A stretch of 46,374 nt of DNA, from contig DWVJ01000043.1 of the NCBI GenBank assembly GCA_019120315.1, positions 1-46,374 on the forward strand. Direction: 5' to 3'. Source of the DNA: Candidatus Ruminococcus avistercoris. GTDB taxonomy: Bacteria; Bacillota; Clostridia; Lachnospirales; Lachnospiraceae. Under the pieces are notes generated by a model. The model worked only from the letters and a program-made list of their open reading frames with translations. It did not search any database and was not told where the DNA came from. The translations under genes and the position numbers were made by a program. Below, in pieces: positions 1 to 10,855 of the stretch; positions within the stretch are counted from its first letter, which is position 1; every line of letters starts with the position of its first letter.

Positions 1-147
1 AAGACGGTACAGCTGTTGGAGAATGTGCCGATGAAGCTGGAGGAGATGATTACGCACCGGCTTTCACTGGAAGAATTCGGAAAAGGGTACGAGGCGATGA
101 AGGATGGAAGCGCTCTGGAAGTTGTGATGTACCCCAATGGCAGATGA
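1..147 (+). CDS. C-terminal end of a zinc-type alcohol/polyol dehydrogenase (partial)
   Basis: The open frame enters from the left edge and ends with TGA at 145-147, giving the last 48 residues of a protein. The tail reads like the end of medium-chain NAD(P)-dependent dehydrogenases: a conserved helix with ITHRLSLEEFGKGYEAM followed by a final strand LEVVMYP. Family members oxidise alcohols or sugar alcohols, but the catalytic and nucleotide-binding parts lie outside the window, so substrate cannot be judged. A strong terminator follows at 201-230, so this gene ends its own transcript. Its closeness to a ruined sugar-binding protein gene suggests a polyol or sugar locus; that is inference from context. 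Confidence 0.72.
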   Translation, partial: KTVQLLENVPMKLEEMITHRLSLEEFGKGYEAMKDGSALEVVMYPNGR

Positions 148-200
148 GAGATATAAAATCCATTTTGATTAACAGAAATTGTAACGGAACAGTAACTAGG

Positions 201-230
201 AAAATACCGCAGCCAGGCTGCGGTATTTTT
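201..230 (+). terminator. Rho-independent terminator after the dehydrogenase
   Basis: A 12-bp perfect stem (201-212 with 218-229) encloses a 5-base loop and runs into T-rich sequence. It separates the dehydrogenase from the next transcription unit. The stem starts with A and ends in T residues, so it could also work from the other strand. Confidence 0.9.
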
Positions 231-303
231 CTGCTTACTTTATGTGTACGGACACGCGAGAGACGTGTAAAAAGCTGTTGCGTTTTGTGCTAGTAATGGA
301 TCA

Positions 304-336
304 GATTGTGCTCATGATATGGAACCGGATTGTGCT
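304..336. repeat. Direct repeat GATTGTGCT in the 148-542 gap
   Basis: GATTGTGCT occurs at 304-312 and again at 328-336, 24 bases apart, about two helical turns. The repeat lies in the 395-base gap between the dehydrogenase and the damaged binding-protein gene. This spacing is what a DNA-binding regulator with tandem sites would need. No regulator can be named, and chance is not excluded. Confidence 0.35.
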
Positions 337-359
337 ATACTCATTGTAAACAAGAGGGA

Positions 360-411
360 ATGCACATAACAGATAAAAATGTACGGATGTTTATGTGCAT
401 AATGCACATAA
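360..411. promoter_or_regulatory. Palindromic operator with an extra half-site
   Basis: TTATGTGCAT (391-400) and ATGCACATAA (402-411) form a perfect 10-bp inverted repeat around one base. The same half-site ATGCACATAA occurs once more at 360-369. The palindrome sits just upstream of a TATAAT at 420-425 and covers the expected -35 position, so a bound dimer would directly control this promoter. The controlled unit is the broken binding-protein gene and the URO-D-like gene after it. The regulator is not in the window. Confidence 0.6.
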
Positions 412-419
412 AAACTGTG

Positions 420-425
420 TATAAT
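420..425 (+). promoter_or_regulatory. -10 element for the 543-2117 unit
   Basis: TATAAT lies at 420-425 with no good -35 hexamer 16-18 bases upstream; that space is filled by the palindrome at 391-411. A promoter with a poor -35 and an overlapping regulator site is often activator-dependent or tightly repressed. The leader to the ATG at 543 would be about 110 bases. Confidence 0.5.
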
Positions 426-542
426 CAGCGAAATGAAGGGATCTTAATAAAATCATAAAATACTTATTTTGGTCAAAAGTTCATTCTCAATCTGTGCGTG
501 TGCGGCAAAAACAGGTAAGAAACAACAAATGGAGGTAGAAAA

Positions 543-879
543 ATGAAGAAGAAAGTGTTGGCCAGTTTACTTGCAGGATGTATGGTTCTCGGTTCACTGA
601 CGGCGTGCGGCGGCAGGTATGGATCCCGCCAGTGTTCCAATTGTGGGGATTGACGCTTCCACAGACGGACGAAAATCCATCGCAGAGGGACAGATGGCCA
701 TGAGTGCATTCCAGAATGCAATCGGGCAGGGAAGCACCGCTGTGCTGGCTGCCAAGAACCTGATTGAGGGCAAACCGGCCAGTGAAGGAAGTGAGTTTGA
801 GACAGACCCGGAAAACGAATTTAACACCTGGGTACCTTTTGAGCGCGTGGATGCGTCCAATGTGGCAGATTACAATTAA
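543..879 (+). pseudogene. Sugar ABC transporter substrate-binding lipoprotein, internally deleted and frameshifted
   Basis: A GGAGG at 531-535 leads to ATG 543, which starts a clear lipoprotein signal: KK charge, hydrophobic core, then LTAC with the lipobox cysteine. After LTACGG the frame runs only to TGA at 651-653. From about 619 a different frame carries the last part of a ribose/galactose-type periplasmic binding protein, with PIVGIDAS, the AMSAFQNA helix and a final VPFERVDASN, ending at TAA 877-879. Intact proteins of this family have about 300-400 residues, so roughly 250 or more central residues are missing and the two ends are out of frame. The promoter, ribosome site and downstream gene remain. 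An assembly collapse is the alternative to a real deletion. Confidence 0.85.
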
Positions 880-899
880 GATTATGGAGGAGAGATATT

Positions 900-2117
900 A
901 TGAATGCATGGGACAGAGAGGTAGCGACATTAAGCTTTTCCAATGAAGGGCTGGACAGGGGATGTATTGAGGAGAGCATGTATCCCTGGGACAAGACGGT
1001 AGCCAACTGGAAGGAGCAGGGTTACGATACCGGTTTTCTGGACAAGGTACATTTTGCCACCCTGCCCACCGATAACCTGTACGCTTACAACGAGCCCTAT
1101 GAGCCATGGCAGGATTATTACAACACCATGATGGCGGAGCCGGTGTTTAAACACGAGACAGGTCTGGGCTGGGATCCGGTGATGCGGATAGCCTTTCGGA
1201 TTCCTTTCATCTCCTACGACGAGGAGATTCGCGAGGAGATTGACGAGTATGTGATTAAAAGAGACCGGGACGGCTGGGTGCGGAAATATCCGAAAAACGG
1301 CGGATTGGTGACGCCGGTGAAGCCGGTGGTAACCTGTATGGAGGACTGGCTGGAGTACAAAGCTCATATCCAGGAGCAGATTAAACGGTATCTGACGCCG
1401 GAGAATATGGAAAAAGCCTACGGAAGATTCCGGGAAGGCTGCAAAAACAAGGATTACGTGGTACGCTTAAGATTAAGCGGCTTCTTCTGGACACCGCGGT
1501 TTTTGATGGGCAATGAGGAACAGCTGTACGCATACTATGACGAACCGGAGGTACTGCATGATATCTGCCGTTTTGTGACGGATGTGTACAAGGAGCAGCT
1601 GGACGGCATCCTGAAAATCGTAACACCCAGTCTGGTATTCTTCGAGGAAGACTTAAGCGGCAAGAACGGCCCCATGATCTCTCCGGATATCTTTGAAGAG
1701 TTTATGACGCCTTACTATAAAGAAATCATTCCGTTCTTGAGGGAACGCGGCGTGCAGAATGTGATCATGGATACCGACGGCGACTTTACCATCATGATTC
1801 CCAAGATCCTGGAATGCGGCCTGGACGGCGTGCTGCCGGTGGACGTCAATGCAGGCGTGGATATCGTGAAGGTGAGAGAACAGTATCCCACACTGAAATT
1901 CATCGGCGGGTTCAACAAGCTGTGTATCATCGAGGGAGAAGAGGCTATCGAAAAGGAACTGGATCGGCTGCGTCCGGTGATCCGTCAGGGAGGATGCATC
2001 GTGTGTACGGATCATCAGGCGGCTCCCCACACACCGCTGAAATATTACCAGTATTACAGCCGCAGGCTGAAAGAAGTGGTGGCGGAACTTCGCAATGAAA
2101 ATGTGAAAATCGGATAA
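900..2117 (+). CDS. URO-D superfamily protein (uroporphyrinogen decarboxylase-like)
   Basis: This 405-residue protein belongs to the URO-D/CmuA/MtaA fold superfamily, seen in FFEEDLSGKNGPMISPDIFEEF-type and GVDGVLP-type blocks (residues about 248-320). True UroD makes coproporphyrinogen; relatives such as MtaA transfer methyl groups from corrinoid proteins to a thiol. Here the zinc-binding H-x-C of MtaA-like enzymes is replaced by DTDGD (residues 291-295), so a classic zinc methyltransferase is unlikely. Proteins of this type often sit beside sugar or methyl-group uptake genes in gut Firmicutes. It starts at ATG 900 with GGAGGAG upstream, 20 bases after the broken binding-protein gene, and probably shares its promoter. 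Its substrate is unknown. Confidence 0.8.
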   Translation: MNAWDREVATLSFSNEGLDRGCIEESMYPWDKTVANWKEQGYDTGFLDKVHFATLPTDNLYAYNEPYEPWQDYYNTMMAEPVFKHETGLGWDPVMRIAFRIPFISYDEEIREEIDEYVIKRDRDGWVRKYPKNGGLVTPVKPVVTCMEDWLEYKAHIQEQIKRYLTPENMEKAYGRFREGCKNKDYVVRLRLSGFFWTPRFLMGNEEQLYAYYDEPEVLHDICRFVTDVYKEQLDGILKIVTPSLVFFEEDLSGKNGPMISPDIFEEFMTPYYKEIIPFLRERGVQNVIMDTDGDFTIMIPKILECGLDGVLPVDVNAGVDIVKVREQYPTLKFIGGFNKLCIIEGEEAIEKELDRLRPVIRQGGCIVCTDHQAAPHTPLKYYQYYSRRLKEVVAELRNENVKIG

Positions 2118-2124
2118 ATGATAA

Positions 2125-2165
2125 GGAAAGAAAAGAGGATCCCCACGGAATCCTCTTTTCTTTCC
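2125..2165. terminator. Bidirectional terminator between convergent genes
   Basis: A 16-bp perfect stem (2125-2140 with 2150-2165) with a 9-base loop lies between the URO-D-like gene and the minus-strand ABC gene. Both arms end in A/T-rich runs, so it can stop transcription from either side. Its right end touches the stop codon of the ABC gene at 2165-2167. Confidence 0.88.
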
Positions 2166-5100
2166 TATTCTGTCCGCAGCGCGGTAACAGGATCGCTTTT
2201 TGCGGCTTTCCGCGAGGGGATCAGACCGCCCAGCAGTGTCAGAATCATGCTGAGGGCAATCAGGATCAGAGCGTAGCCTGCAGGCAGATAGGCATTGATG
2301 TCATTGGTGCCGGCAAAATGATGAATGATCATGTTGCCGGGAATCAGCAGAAGCAGTGTCAGGATGATGCCGATCAGCCCGGCGCAAAGCCCGATGATGA
2401 TAGTTTCGGCGTTGAATACCTGGGAAATATTTCCCTTTGAGGCGCCGATGGCCCGCAGGATACCGATTTCTTTTTTCCGTTCCAGCACGCTGATATAGGT
2501 GATGACGCCGATCATGATGGAAGAGACCACCAGGGAGATGGCGACGAAGGCGATCAGCACGTAACTGATGATATCCACAATATCGGTGACGGAAGACATC
2601 AAGGTACCCACCATATCCGTATAGGTGATCACCTGCTCATCCTTTCCTTCCTTCTCCATCTGGCGGTTATAATCGTCCAGCACCTGGATCACCTGCTCCT
2701 TGCTTTCAAAATCGATGGGATAGATACTGATTTCCGAAGGTTCGTCAAAGTCCACATATCCCAGAGTCAACAGATTGTTTTCATAGGTGGCGCTGGCGGA
2801 ACGATTCATGGAAATCATCAGTTCTGTCAGTTCTTCTCCCGTCATGTTCATGGAGAAGGCGTCCACAAACGCATCGGCATCGATGTGCATGGCGTTTTCC
2901 AGACTGCTGCCCACACGGGCAAAGGCCAAAGTCATGGCTTCCTCGATACGGCTGCCGATCTGAGCGGTCATCTGAGTCATCATCTGTTCCAGGGCGGAAG
3001 CGATCTGCTCTTCCAGTGTTCCGGCGACGGCGCCCATGTAGGAAGTCATGGTACCCTCCAGATAAGTTCTAAGGGAGTTTCCGATCTGTTCCTGCAGATT
3101 TCCGGTGTCCAGCATACTCATGATGCCGCTCATGAGCAGATTCTGCGTCTTTTCTGCAGCCAGATAATCGAGGAAATGGGCGCCTGCCTGTCCGGGATCC
3201 GGCAGATTGTTTGCCAGGGCATATTCCTGATACCCTGCCGTCAGATCAGCCGTCAGTTTCTCCAGCTGCTGCGGCAGCACCTCGATGGCTTCATCGATTT
3301 TCAGGTTCTCTTCTGCCCAGGTATTCAGGATTTGCCGGGCATTATCCGTTTGAAGATATTCCATCAGATACTGGTCAAAGGCTTCCGGATCGGTATAGCC
3401 CTGTTCTTCTATATAAATCCGGTACCCCTCCATGATTTCCCTAAAGAGAGCCTGAAACTGTTCGGTGGACACGGTGATATCGCCGTTTTCCAACAGGATA
3501 TCCTTCAGATTTTCACAGAGAATGGCACGGCCGTCCTCGGTTTTTAGAAAAGCGAGGAAAGTCTCACCCAGATGGGAATAATCCGCCTCCGGGTGGGCGG
3601 CGGCATATTCCTGATAGCCGTTTAACAGGCTGGAAATCATGGCAGTAAGAGCATCGGCCGAGACATTCAGGTTTACGCTGCCCAGCAGATTTTCCATGTT
3701 CAGCCCTTCCATGGCGGGCAGATCGATCTGGATATCGCCGAAATCCACCATGCCGCCCAGATCGATGCCTGCATCGCTGATATCAAACAGTTCGGTGAAA
3801 TCCAGAGAGTCTGTCAGGCTTTCTGCAATCAGGTCTTCGTCAAAGGTAAAAGCATCCTGCAGGGCGTTCTCGTCGATGGTAAACAAAGAATCGGTATCGA
3901 AATTATTTTCGCCGCTCTTTTCACCGAAAGCTTCTCCGGTAAACACGTTGGTGTCGGGATCGGCCAGCTGCTGCCGGACGATTTCACTGGACGAGGCTTC
4001 CCTGGCAACGTGTTCTGTCAAAGAGGAAGGATAGCCGATTCCGGCGGACAGCAGGGCAGTATTTCCATCGGGGGAGGGCTGGACGACGCCTACCACTTTG
4101 AGCTCTTCCCCGGCAGATACCAGGTCTTTCATATAATGATCATCTTCCGTTTTATCAGTCCAGACGCCGTACTGACTGTCATACTGGTAGTAATCAGCGC
4201 TGTTTACCAGTTTAAAGGTAATGCCAAGCAGATCCTCATAAGTGTAATTTCCAAGATCATCCGGGGTGGTCACCGGTTCTTCATCAACGAACTGCTGTAC
4301 CATCTCGTCCAGCTCCAGGGGATCCCGCAGTCCCAGCGTATAGAGCAGAAAATCGCTCAGTCCTCCGCCGGAAGTCAGGATTACCACACATTCATGATAA
4401 GACTCGGGCCAGCGTCCCGCTTTCACATCGTACTGATCACGATACAGGGATTCGTTTTTGGGCATCTCATAGAAAACGTTGGTGCTCATCATGGAGGACA
4501 TCATGCTGTTGGAACCGCCGGAAGAGCCAAGGCCCAGGGGCTCAAAGGAACGGTCCGGATGAACCTGGCGGATGGAATCGCTGTTTTCCTTATAAATCTG
4601 CGGGGTGACGCTGTATGCGTATTCGATGGCGTTGATATAAGGCTCCATGCCGCTTTCCCCGCTGTCCAGATAGGATTTCAGGGATGCCAGGTCGTTGGAA
4701 TCCATCTGAGAGAACATTTCTGTGATCATTCGGATGACATGGATGTCTCCTGACTGGTTTTCATCTGTATCGCCCATGGTTCCGGTCAGCATGGAGGCCA
4801 TGTCAAATCCGGTGCTTTGGATCTGAAGAGGATACTCCGACAGGGTCTCTTCCTCCACCGTCTGGATATAATCGTTAACACCGGTAGACAGAGCCAGAAT
4901 CAGGGCGATGCCGATGATGCCGATGGAGCCGGCGAAGGAGGTGAGGATGGTGCGGGCTTTTTTCGTTTTCAGATTGTTAAAGCTTAATGCCAGCGCGGTG
5001 AGAAAAGACATGGATGATTTGCCCATGTTTTTATGTTTGGGCTTTTCGCAGGTCTTTTCATCAAGCAGCAGGGGATCAGAATCAGAACGGATCTTTCCGT

Positions 5101-5743
5101 CACGCAGGTTTACGATCCGTGTGGCGTATTGCTGGGCCAGCTCCGGGTTATGCGTCACCATGACCACCAGCCGGTCTTTGGCTACCTCACGCAGCAGATC
5201 CATGACCTGTATGCTGGTGTCGCTGTCCAGCGCGCCGGTGGGTTCATCGGCCAGCAGGATATCCGGATTATTCACCAGAGCGCGAGCGATCGCCACCCGC
5301 TGCATCTGTCCGCCGGACATCTGATTGGGTTTCTTGTGAAGCTGTTCTCCCAGGCCCACTTCCTCCAGAGCTTTTTTTGCTCTGCGGGAGCGCTCTGCCT
5401 TGCCGATACCGGAGATAGTCAGCGCCAGTTCCACGTTGGCCAGGATAGTCTGATGGGGAATCAGGTTATAGCTTTGAAACACGAAACCGATGGTGTGGTT
5501 GCGGTAAGAGTCCCAGTCCCGGTCCTTATATTGTCTGGTGGATATGCCGTTGATGATCAGGTCGCCGCTGTCATACCGGTCCAGTCCGCCGATGATATTT
5601 AAAAGCGTTGTTTTCCCGGAACCGCTGGGTCCCAGGATGGCCACGAATTCATTGTCACGCAGGTTCAGGCTGACGTCGTCCAGTGCTTTCTGTACAAATT
5701 TACCGGTGGTGTACTCCTTTTTGATATGTTGAATTTGAAGCAA
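2165..5743 (-). CDS. Fused ABC ATPase/FtsX-family permease (MacB-like) with giant outer domain
   Basis: One 1192-residue chain joins an ATPase to an FtsX-type permease. From the chosen start: Walker A GPSGSGKTT at about 38-46, signature MSGGQ at 142-146, Walker B with LLADEPTGALD at 163-173 and switch His 198. A membrane helix follows at about 266-288, then an outer domain of roughly 770 residues, then three helices near 1059-1083, 1116-1135 and 1155-1175, with the FtsX-type ERKKEIGILRAIGAS loop. Such MacB-like pumps move peptides, lipids or antibiotics or use force on outer substrates; the cargo here is unknown. AAGGGAG at 5753-5759 abuts the ATG at 5750-5752, so it cannot serve it, but sits nine bases from TTG at 5741-5743, which gives the usual MLQI start. 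A GTG at 5792-5794 has no ribosome site. Confidence 0.88.
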   Translation of the reverse strand: MLQIQHIKKEYTTGKFVQKALDDVSLNLRDNEFVAILGPSGSGKTTLLNIIGGLDRYDSGDLIINGISTRQYKDRDWDSYRNHTIGFVFQSYNLIPHQTILANVELALTISGIGKAERSRRAKKALEEVGLGEQLHKKPNQMSGGQMQRVAIARALVNNPDILLADEPTGALDSDTSIQVMDLLREVAKDRLVVMVTHNPELAQQYATRIVNLRDGKIRSDSDPLLLDEKTCEKPKHKNMGKSSMSFLTALALSFNNLKTKKARTILTSFAGSIGIIGIALILALSTGVNDYIQTVEEETLSEYPLQIQSTGFDMASMLTGTMGDTDENQSGDIHVIRMITEMFSQMDSNDLASLKSYLDSGESGMEPYINAIEYAYSVTPQIYKENSDSIRQVHPDRSFEPLGLGSSGGSNSMMSSMMSTNVFYEMPKNESLYRDQYDVKAGRWPESYHECVVILTSGGGLSDFLLYTLGLRDPLELDEMVQQFVDEEPVTTPDDLGNYTYEDLLGITFKLVNSADYYQYDSQYGVWTDKTEDDHYMKDLVSAGEELKVVGVVQPSPDGNTALLSAGIGYPSSLTEHVAREASSSEIVRQQLADPDTNVFTGEAFGEKSGENNFDTDSLFTIDENALQDAFTFDEDLIAESLTDSLDFTELFDISDAGIDLGGMVDFGDIQIDLPAMEGLNMENLLGSVNLNVSADALTAMISSLLNGYQEYAAAHPEADYSHLGETFLAFLKTEDGRAILCENLKDILLENGDITVSTEQFQALFREIMEGYRIYIEEQGYTDPEAFDQYLMEYLQTDNARQILNTWAEENLKIDEAIEVLPQQLEKLTADLTAGYQEYALANNLPDPGQAGAHFLDYLAAEKTQNLLMSGIMSMLDTGNLQEQIGNSLRTYLEGTMTSYMGAVAGTLEEQIASALEQMMTQMTAQIGSRIEEAMTLAFARVGSSLENAMHIDADAFVDAFSMNMTGEELTELMISMNRSASATYENNLLTLGYVDFDEPSEISIYPIDFESKEQVIQVLDDYNRQMEKEGKDEQVITYTDMVGTLMSSVTDIVDIISYVLIAFVAISLVVSSIMIGVITYISVLERKKEIGILRAIGASKGNISQVFNAETIIIGLCAGLIGIILTLLLLIPGNMIIHHFAGTNDINAYLPAGYALILIALSMILTLLGGLIPSRKAAKSDPVTALRTE
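3131..3640 (-). repeat. Three 64-residue protein repeats in the ABC transporter outer domain
   Basis: Three imperfect copies of a helical unit follow each other in the outer domain of the ABC protein. Each has a GY-x-x-Y core (glycines at residues 709, 773 and 837), then a D/P loop, then an FL-x-FL or YL-x-YL helix with T-x-x-x-R-x-IL. The spacing is exactly 64 residues both times. The copies are diverged, so this is an old internal duplication. Confidence 0.75.
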
Positions 5744-5803
5744 ATGATTCATCTCCCTTGGCGAGTCGGTATCGTCCGTCTTTTGTGTTATCACATATGG
5801 GTT

Positions 5804-5809
5804 ATTATA
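5804..5809 (-). promoter_or_regulatory. -10 element for the ABC transporter gene
   Basis: On the minus strand TATAAT lies at 5809-5804, about 60 bases before the TTG start. No convincing -35 hexamer is seen 17 bases upstream, where the sequence is simply A/T-rich. Confidence 0.4.
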
Positions 5810-5954
5810 AAGGAAAAATGAGAAAATAGATATTAAAATTTTAAATGGATGATTATTTTTTCGCTGGATAAGGAGAGAAATTCAGGAAATGATAAAATAT
5901 GAGATTTTTCTGCCGAAAAAAGTAAGAGAAAGAGGTAAAAAAACTGTTAATTAA

Positions 5955-5984
5955 TTGACAAAGAAAGAGCAGGTATGTTATATT
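5955..5984 (+). promoter_or_regulatory. Promoter of the V-ATPase operon
   Basis: A perfect -35 TTGACA (5955-5960) is followed after 18 bases by TATATT (5979-5984), or after 17 by TTATAT. Transcription would begin near 5991, which makes an ATG at 5992 useless and supports the GTG at 6013 as the start of the first gene. Confidence 0.8.
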
Positions 5985-6012
5985 TTTAACTATGAGAAAG
6001 GGAGGTGAAGCC

Positions 6013-6321
6013 GTGCTAGACGAGACGATTAAAGCAGTAAAAGATGCGGAGCAAAAATCGGGAATGCTTGTGCAGGAGGCGGAGCTTCGGGCGGCGGAAA
6101 TAGTAGCGGAGGCAAAAAAGGAAGCTGCCGGATGGGAAGAGCAGCAGATCCGGGAGGCGCGGGAAGAAGCAAAACGGCTCCTGGAGGAAGAGAAACAAAA
6201 GGGAGAAGAATTTTTGGCCCGCTCGAAAAAGGAGAGTGAAGAAGAAATCGCCGGCGTGCGAAAGGAGGCAGCCGGGAAAGAGGAAGAGGCCATCCGTCTT
6301 GTGATTGGAGAAATTATATGA
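6013..6321 (+). CDS. ntpF: V-type ATPase peripheral stalk subunit G/H (NtpF)
   Basis: This 102-residue protein is almost wholly helical and rich in Glu, Lys, Ala and Arg, with long runs of the EEAKRLLEEEK type and no membrane segment. That composition, the size and the place at the head of the operon fit subunit G/H (NtpF), which pairs with subunit E in the peripheral stalk linking the V1 head to subunit I. GGGAGGTGA at 6000-6008 places the start at GTG 6013; the earlier in-frame ATG at 5992 lies at the expected transcription start and has no ribosome site. Coiled-coil proteins are hard to assign alone, so the operon position carries much of the weight. Confidence 0.85.
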   Translation: MLDETIKAVKDAEQKSGMLVQEAELRAAEIVAEAKKEAAGWEEQQIREAREEAKRLLEEEKQKGEEFLARSKKESEEEIAGVRKEAAGKEEEAIRLVIGEII

Positions 6322-6357
6322 ATTTCTAAATAGAAAAAGGATAGGAGGGATGTGGCG

Positions 6358-8846
<2,489 letters not shown>

Positions 8847-8870
8847 CAGTCCGGATAAGACTTTTGCCGG

Positions 8871-8888
8871 GCGCCTTGTATAAGGCGC
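8871..8888 (+). promoter_or_regulatory. Intercistronic hairpin after ntpK
   Basis: GCGCCTT (8871-8877) and AAGGCGC (8882-8888) form a 7-bp GC-rich stem with a 4-base loop in the only sizeable gap inside the operon (69 bases). No T run follows, so it is not a full terminator. A hairpin here could protect the 3' end of the proteolipid message and help raise NtpK, which is needed in many copies per complex. Confidence 0.55.
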
Positions 8889-8915
8889 AGAAGTAAAAAA
8901 AGGAGAGCGGAAGAA

Positions 8916-9512
8916 ATGACTGGATTGGATAATATTTTAAAGCAGATCACGGAAGAAGCCGACAGCGTTGCGCAGCAGAAAATCAAAGCCGCCAGGGCGC
9001 AGGCAGAGTCCATCCGCGAGGAAGGGCGGCAGCAGGCGCAGCGGCAGAAAAAAGCCATACTGGACAAGGCTGCGGCAGACTGTGAAAACTATCGTGGGAA
9101 AATACATTCCAGGGCAGAGTTCCGAAAGAGAAACGCACTTCTGGAAGCAAGACAGGAAATCATATCCTCTGTGATTGAAAAAGCCTATGACGTTATGTGC
9201 AGCGCGGATGAGGAAACCTATTTCCAGTGGATGGAGCAGCTGCTGGAAAAATACGCGCTGCCAAAGTCAGGGGAGATCTGTTTCTCGGCCCGGGATCTGA
9301 AGAGGATGCCTCTGTCTTTTAAAGCAAAAATCAAGATGACGGCCATGAAAAAGGGCGGCAGCTTAAAGCTGTCTTCCCAGGAAGCCAGGATCGAGAACGG
9401 GTTTGTCCTGGTATACGGCGGGGTGGAAGAAAACTGTACCCTGCGCGCTGTTTTTGAGGAGAAAAAGGAGCTGCTTTGTGACAGAGTACGGGAATATCTG
9501 TTCCCGAGATAG
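8916..9512 (+). CDS. ntpE: V-type ATPase subunit E
   Basis: This 198-residue protein has the typical subunit E form: a long N-terminal helix rich in Gln, Ala, Arg and Lys (residues about 10-80) and a small globular C-terminal half with FVLVYGGVEENCTLRAVFEE. It forms the peripheral stalk with NtpF and contacts the top of the catalytic head. It starts at ATG 8916 behind AGGAG at 8901-8905 and is followed after 20 bases by ntpC. Confidence 0.92.
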   Translation: MTGLDNILKQITEEADSVAQQKIKAARAQAESIREEGRQQAQRQKKAILDKAAADCENYRGKIHSRAEFRKRNALLEARQEIISSVIEKAYDVMCSADEETYFQWMEQLLEKYALPKSGEICFSARDLKRMPLSFKAKIKMTAMKKGGSLKLSSQEARIENGFVLVYGGVEENCTLRAVFEEKKELLCDRVREYLFPR

Positions 9513-9532
9513 ACATCCGGGAGGTCATGAAT

Positions 9533-10504
9533 ATGTCAGATAAAGATTATACCTATGCGGTTGCCAGAATCCGGTCGCTGGAATTGTCTTTGTTTTCCGC
9601 ATCTACTCTCGAGCAGCTGATTGGCTGTGCGGATTATGAAAGCGCGGTGACCTTTCTTCTGGAACACGGATGGGGGGATCCGCAAGGGGAAACAGACGCG
9701 GACGCGATTTTGCGCCGGGAGCGGGAAAAAACCTGGGAGACCATACAGGAAATGGTAAAAGATATGACGCCCTTTGACGTTTTGTCCTATCAGAATCTTT
9801 TTCACAATCTGAAAGCGGCTATCAAGGGAGTGTGTACGGAACATGTCGATCCCGGGCTCTTTTATGAAGGCTGTTCCATTTCCCCGGAGGAGATGGTGCG
9901 GATCGTGAAAGAAAAAGATTTTGCGAGCCTGCCGGAGTTTATGCGCCAGGCTGCCAAGGAAGCTTATGAAACGCTGCTCCATGGCAGGGACGGACAGCTT
10001 TGTGATGTGATTTTAGACCGGGCGGCGCTGGAGGCCATTGCCGGGGCGGGAGAAAAGTCCAGGGTACAGATTATCAAAGATTACGCCAGATCTTTGATTG
10101 TGGTTTCGGATATCCGGATTGCTGTGCGCTGCTGCCGGACGGGAAAACCGTTGGAATTTATGAAACGGGCTATGGCAGAATGCGAGGAGCTGAATATCCA
10201 GAAACTGATGCAGGCAGCTTTGCAGGGCGAAGGCGCCATCCGGGACTACCTGACACAGAACGGAATGGGCGAAGCGGCGGAAGCGCTGGCCCAGTCTTCC
10301 TCGGCTTTTGAGTGCTGGTGCGATAATCAGCTGATGGAGACGATCCGTCCGCAGAAATACAACCCGTTTTCGGTGGGGCCGCTGATCGCTTATATTCTGG
10401 CGAGGGAAAATGAAATCAAGTCGGTGCGTATCATTCTGACGGGAAAACAGAATCATTTCCCGGAGAATGCAATCCGGGAAAGAATGAGGGAAATGTATGT
10501 ATAG
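9533..10504 (+). CDS. ntpC: V-type ATPase subunit C (d subunit)
   Basis: This 323-residue all-helical protein is the funnel that couples the central shaft to the proteolipid ring. The N-terminal YTYAVARIRSLE block and the C-terminal PLIAYILARENEIKSVRIILTGK block are characteristic. GGAGG at 9520-9524 is eight bases from ATG 9533 and only two from an earlier ATG at 9527, so 9533 is chosen. The 3' end overlaps ntpG by eight bases. Confidence 0.93.
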   Translation: MSDKDYTYAVARIRSLELSLFSASTLEQLIGCADYESAVTFLLEHGWGDPQGETDADAILRREREKTWETIQEMVKDMTPFDVLSYQNLFHNLKAAIKGVCTEHVDPGLFYEGCSISPEEMVRIVKEKDFASLPEFMRQAAKEAYETLLHGRDGQLCDVILDRAALEAIAGAGEKSRVQIIKDYARSLIVVSDIRIAVRCCRTGKPLEFMKRAMAECEELNIQKLMQAALQGEGAIRDYLTQNGMGEAAEALAQSSSAFECWCDNQLMETIRPQKYNPFSVGPLIAYILARENEIKSVRIILTGKQNHFPENAIRERMREMYV

Positions 10505-10826
10505 AATTGCAGTGATGGGGGCTTACGACAGTATTTTCGGATTTGCCGCCCTGGGCCTGGAAACATTTCCGGTTTCTGCCCGGGAGGAAGGAGAAAAGCT
10601 GTTGAAACAGCTGGTCTCGGGAGGTAAATACGGCGCGATTTATATCACGGAAGCGCTGGCCTCTCAGTTGGAAGAACTGATTGAAAAATATAAAACCCAG
10701 CTGCTCCCGGCGATTATCCTGATACCGGGAGTATCGGGCAATACGGGAGCTGGCGTACGCGGGGTAAAGAAGTCGGTTGAGCAGGCAGTTGGTTCCGATA
10801 TCCTGTTCGGCAGTGAAGAAGAATAG
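10497..10826 (+). CDS. ntpG: V-type ATPase subunit F (NtpG)
   Basis: This 109-residue protein is subunit F, a small Rossmann-like part of the rotating central shaft with NtpD. It starts with [25 protein letters not shown], has the [11 protein letters not shown] strand-helix in the middle and ends with [25 protein letters not shown], the expected order. The start codon lies inside the end of ntpC, so the two are likely translated together. Confidence 0.94.
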   Translation: MYRIAVMGAYDSIFGFAALGLETFPVSAREEGEKLLKQLVSGGKYGAIYITEALASQLEELIEKYKTQLLPAIILIPGVSGNTGAGVRGVKKSVEQAVGSDILFGSEEE

Positions 10827-10855
10827 AAAATAGAAAGGCGGGTGACAGTGCTGAT

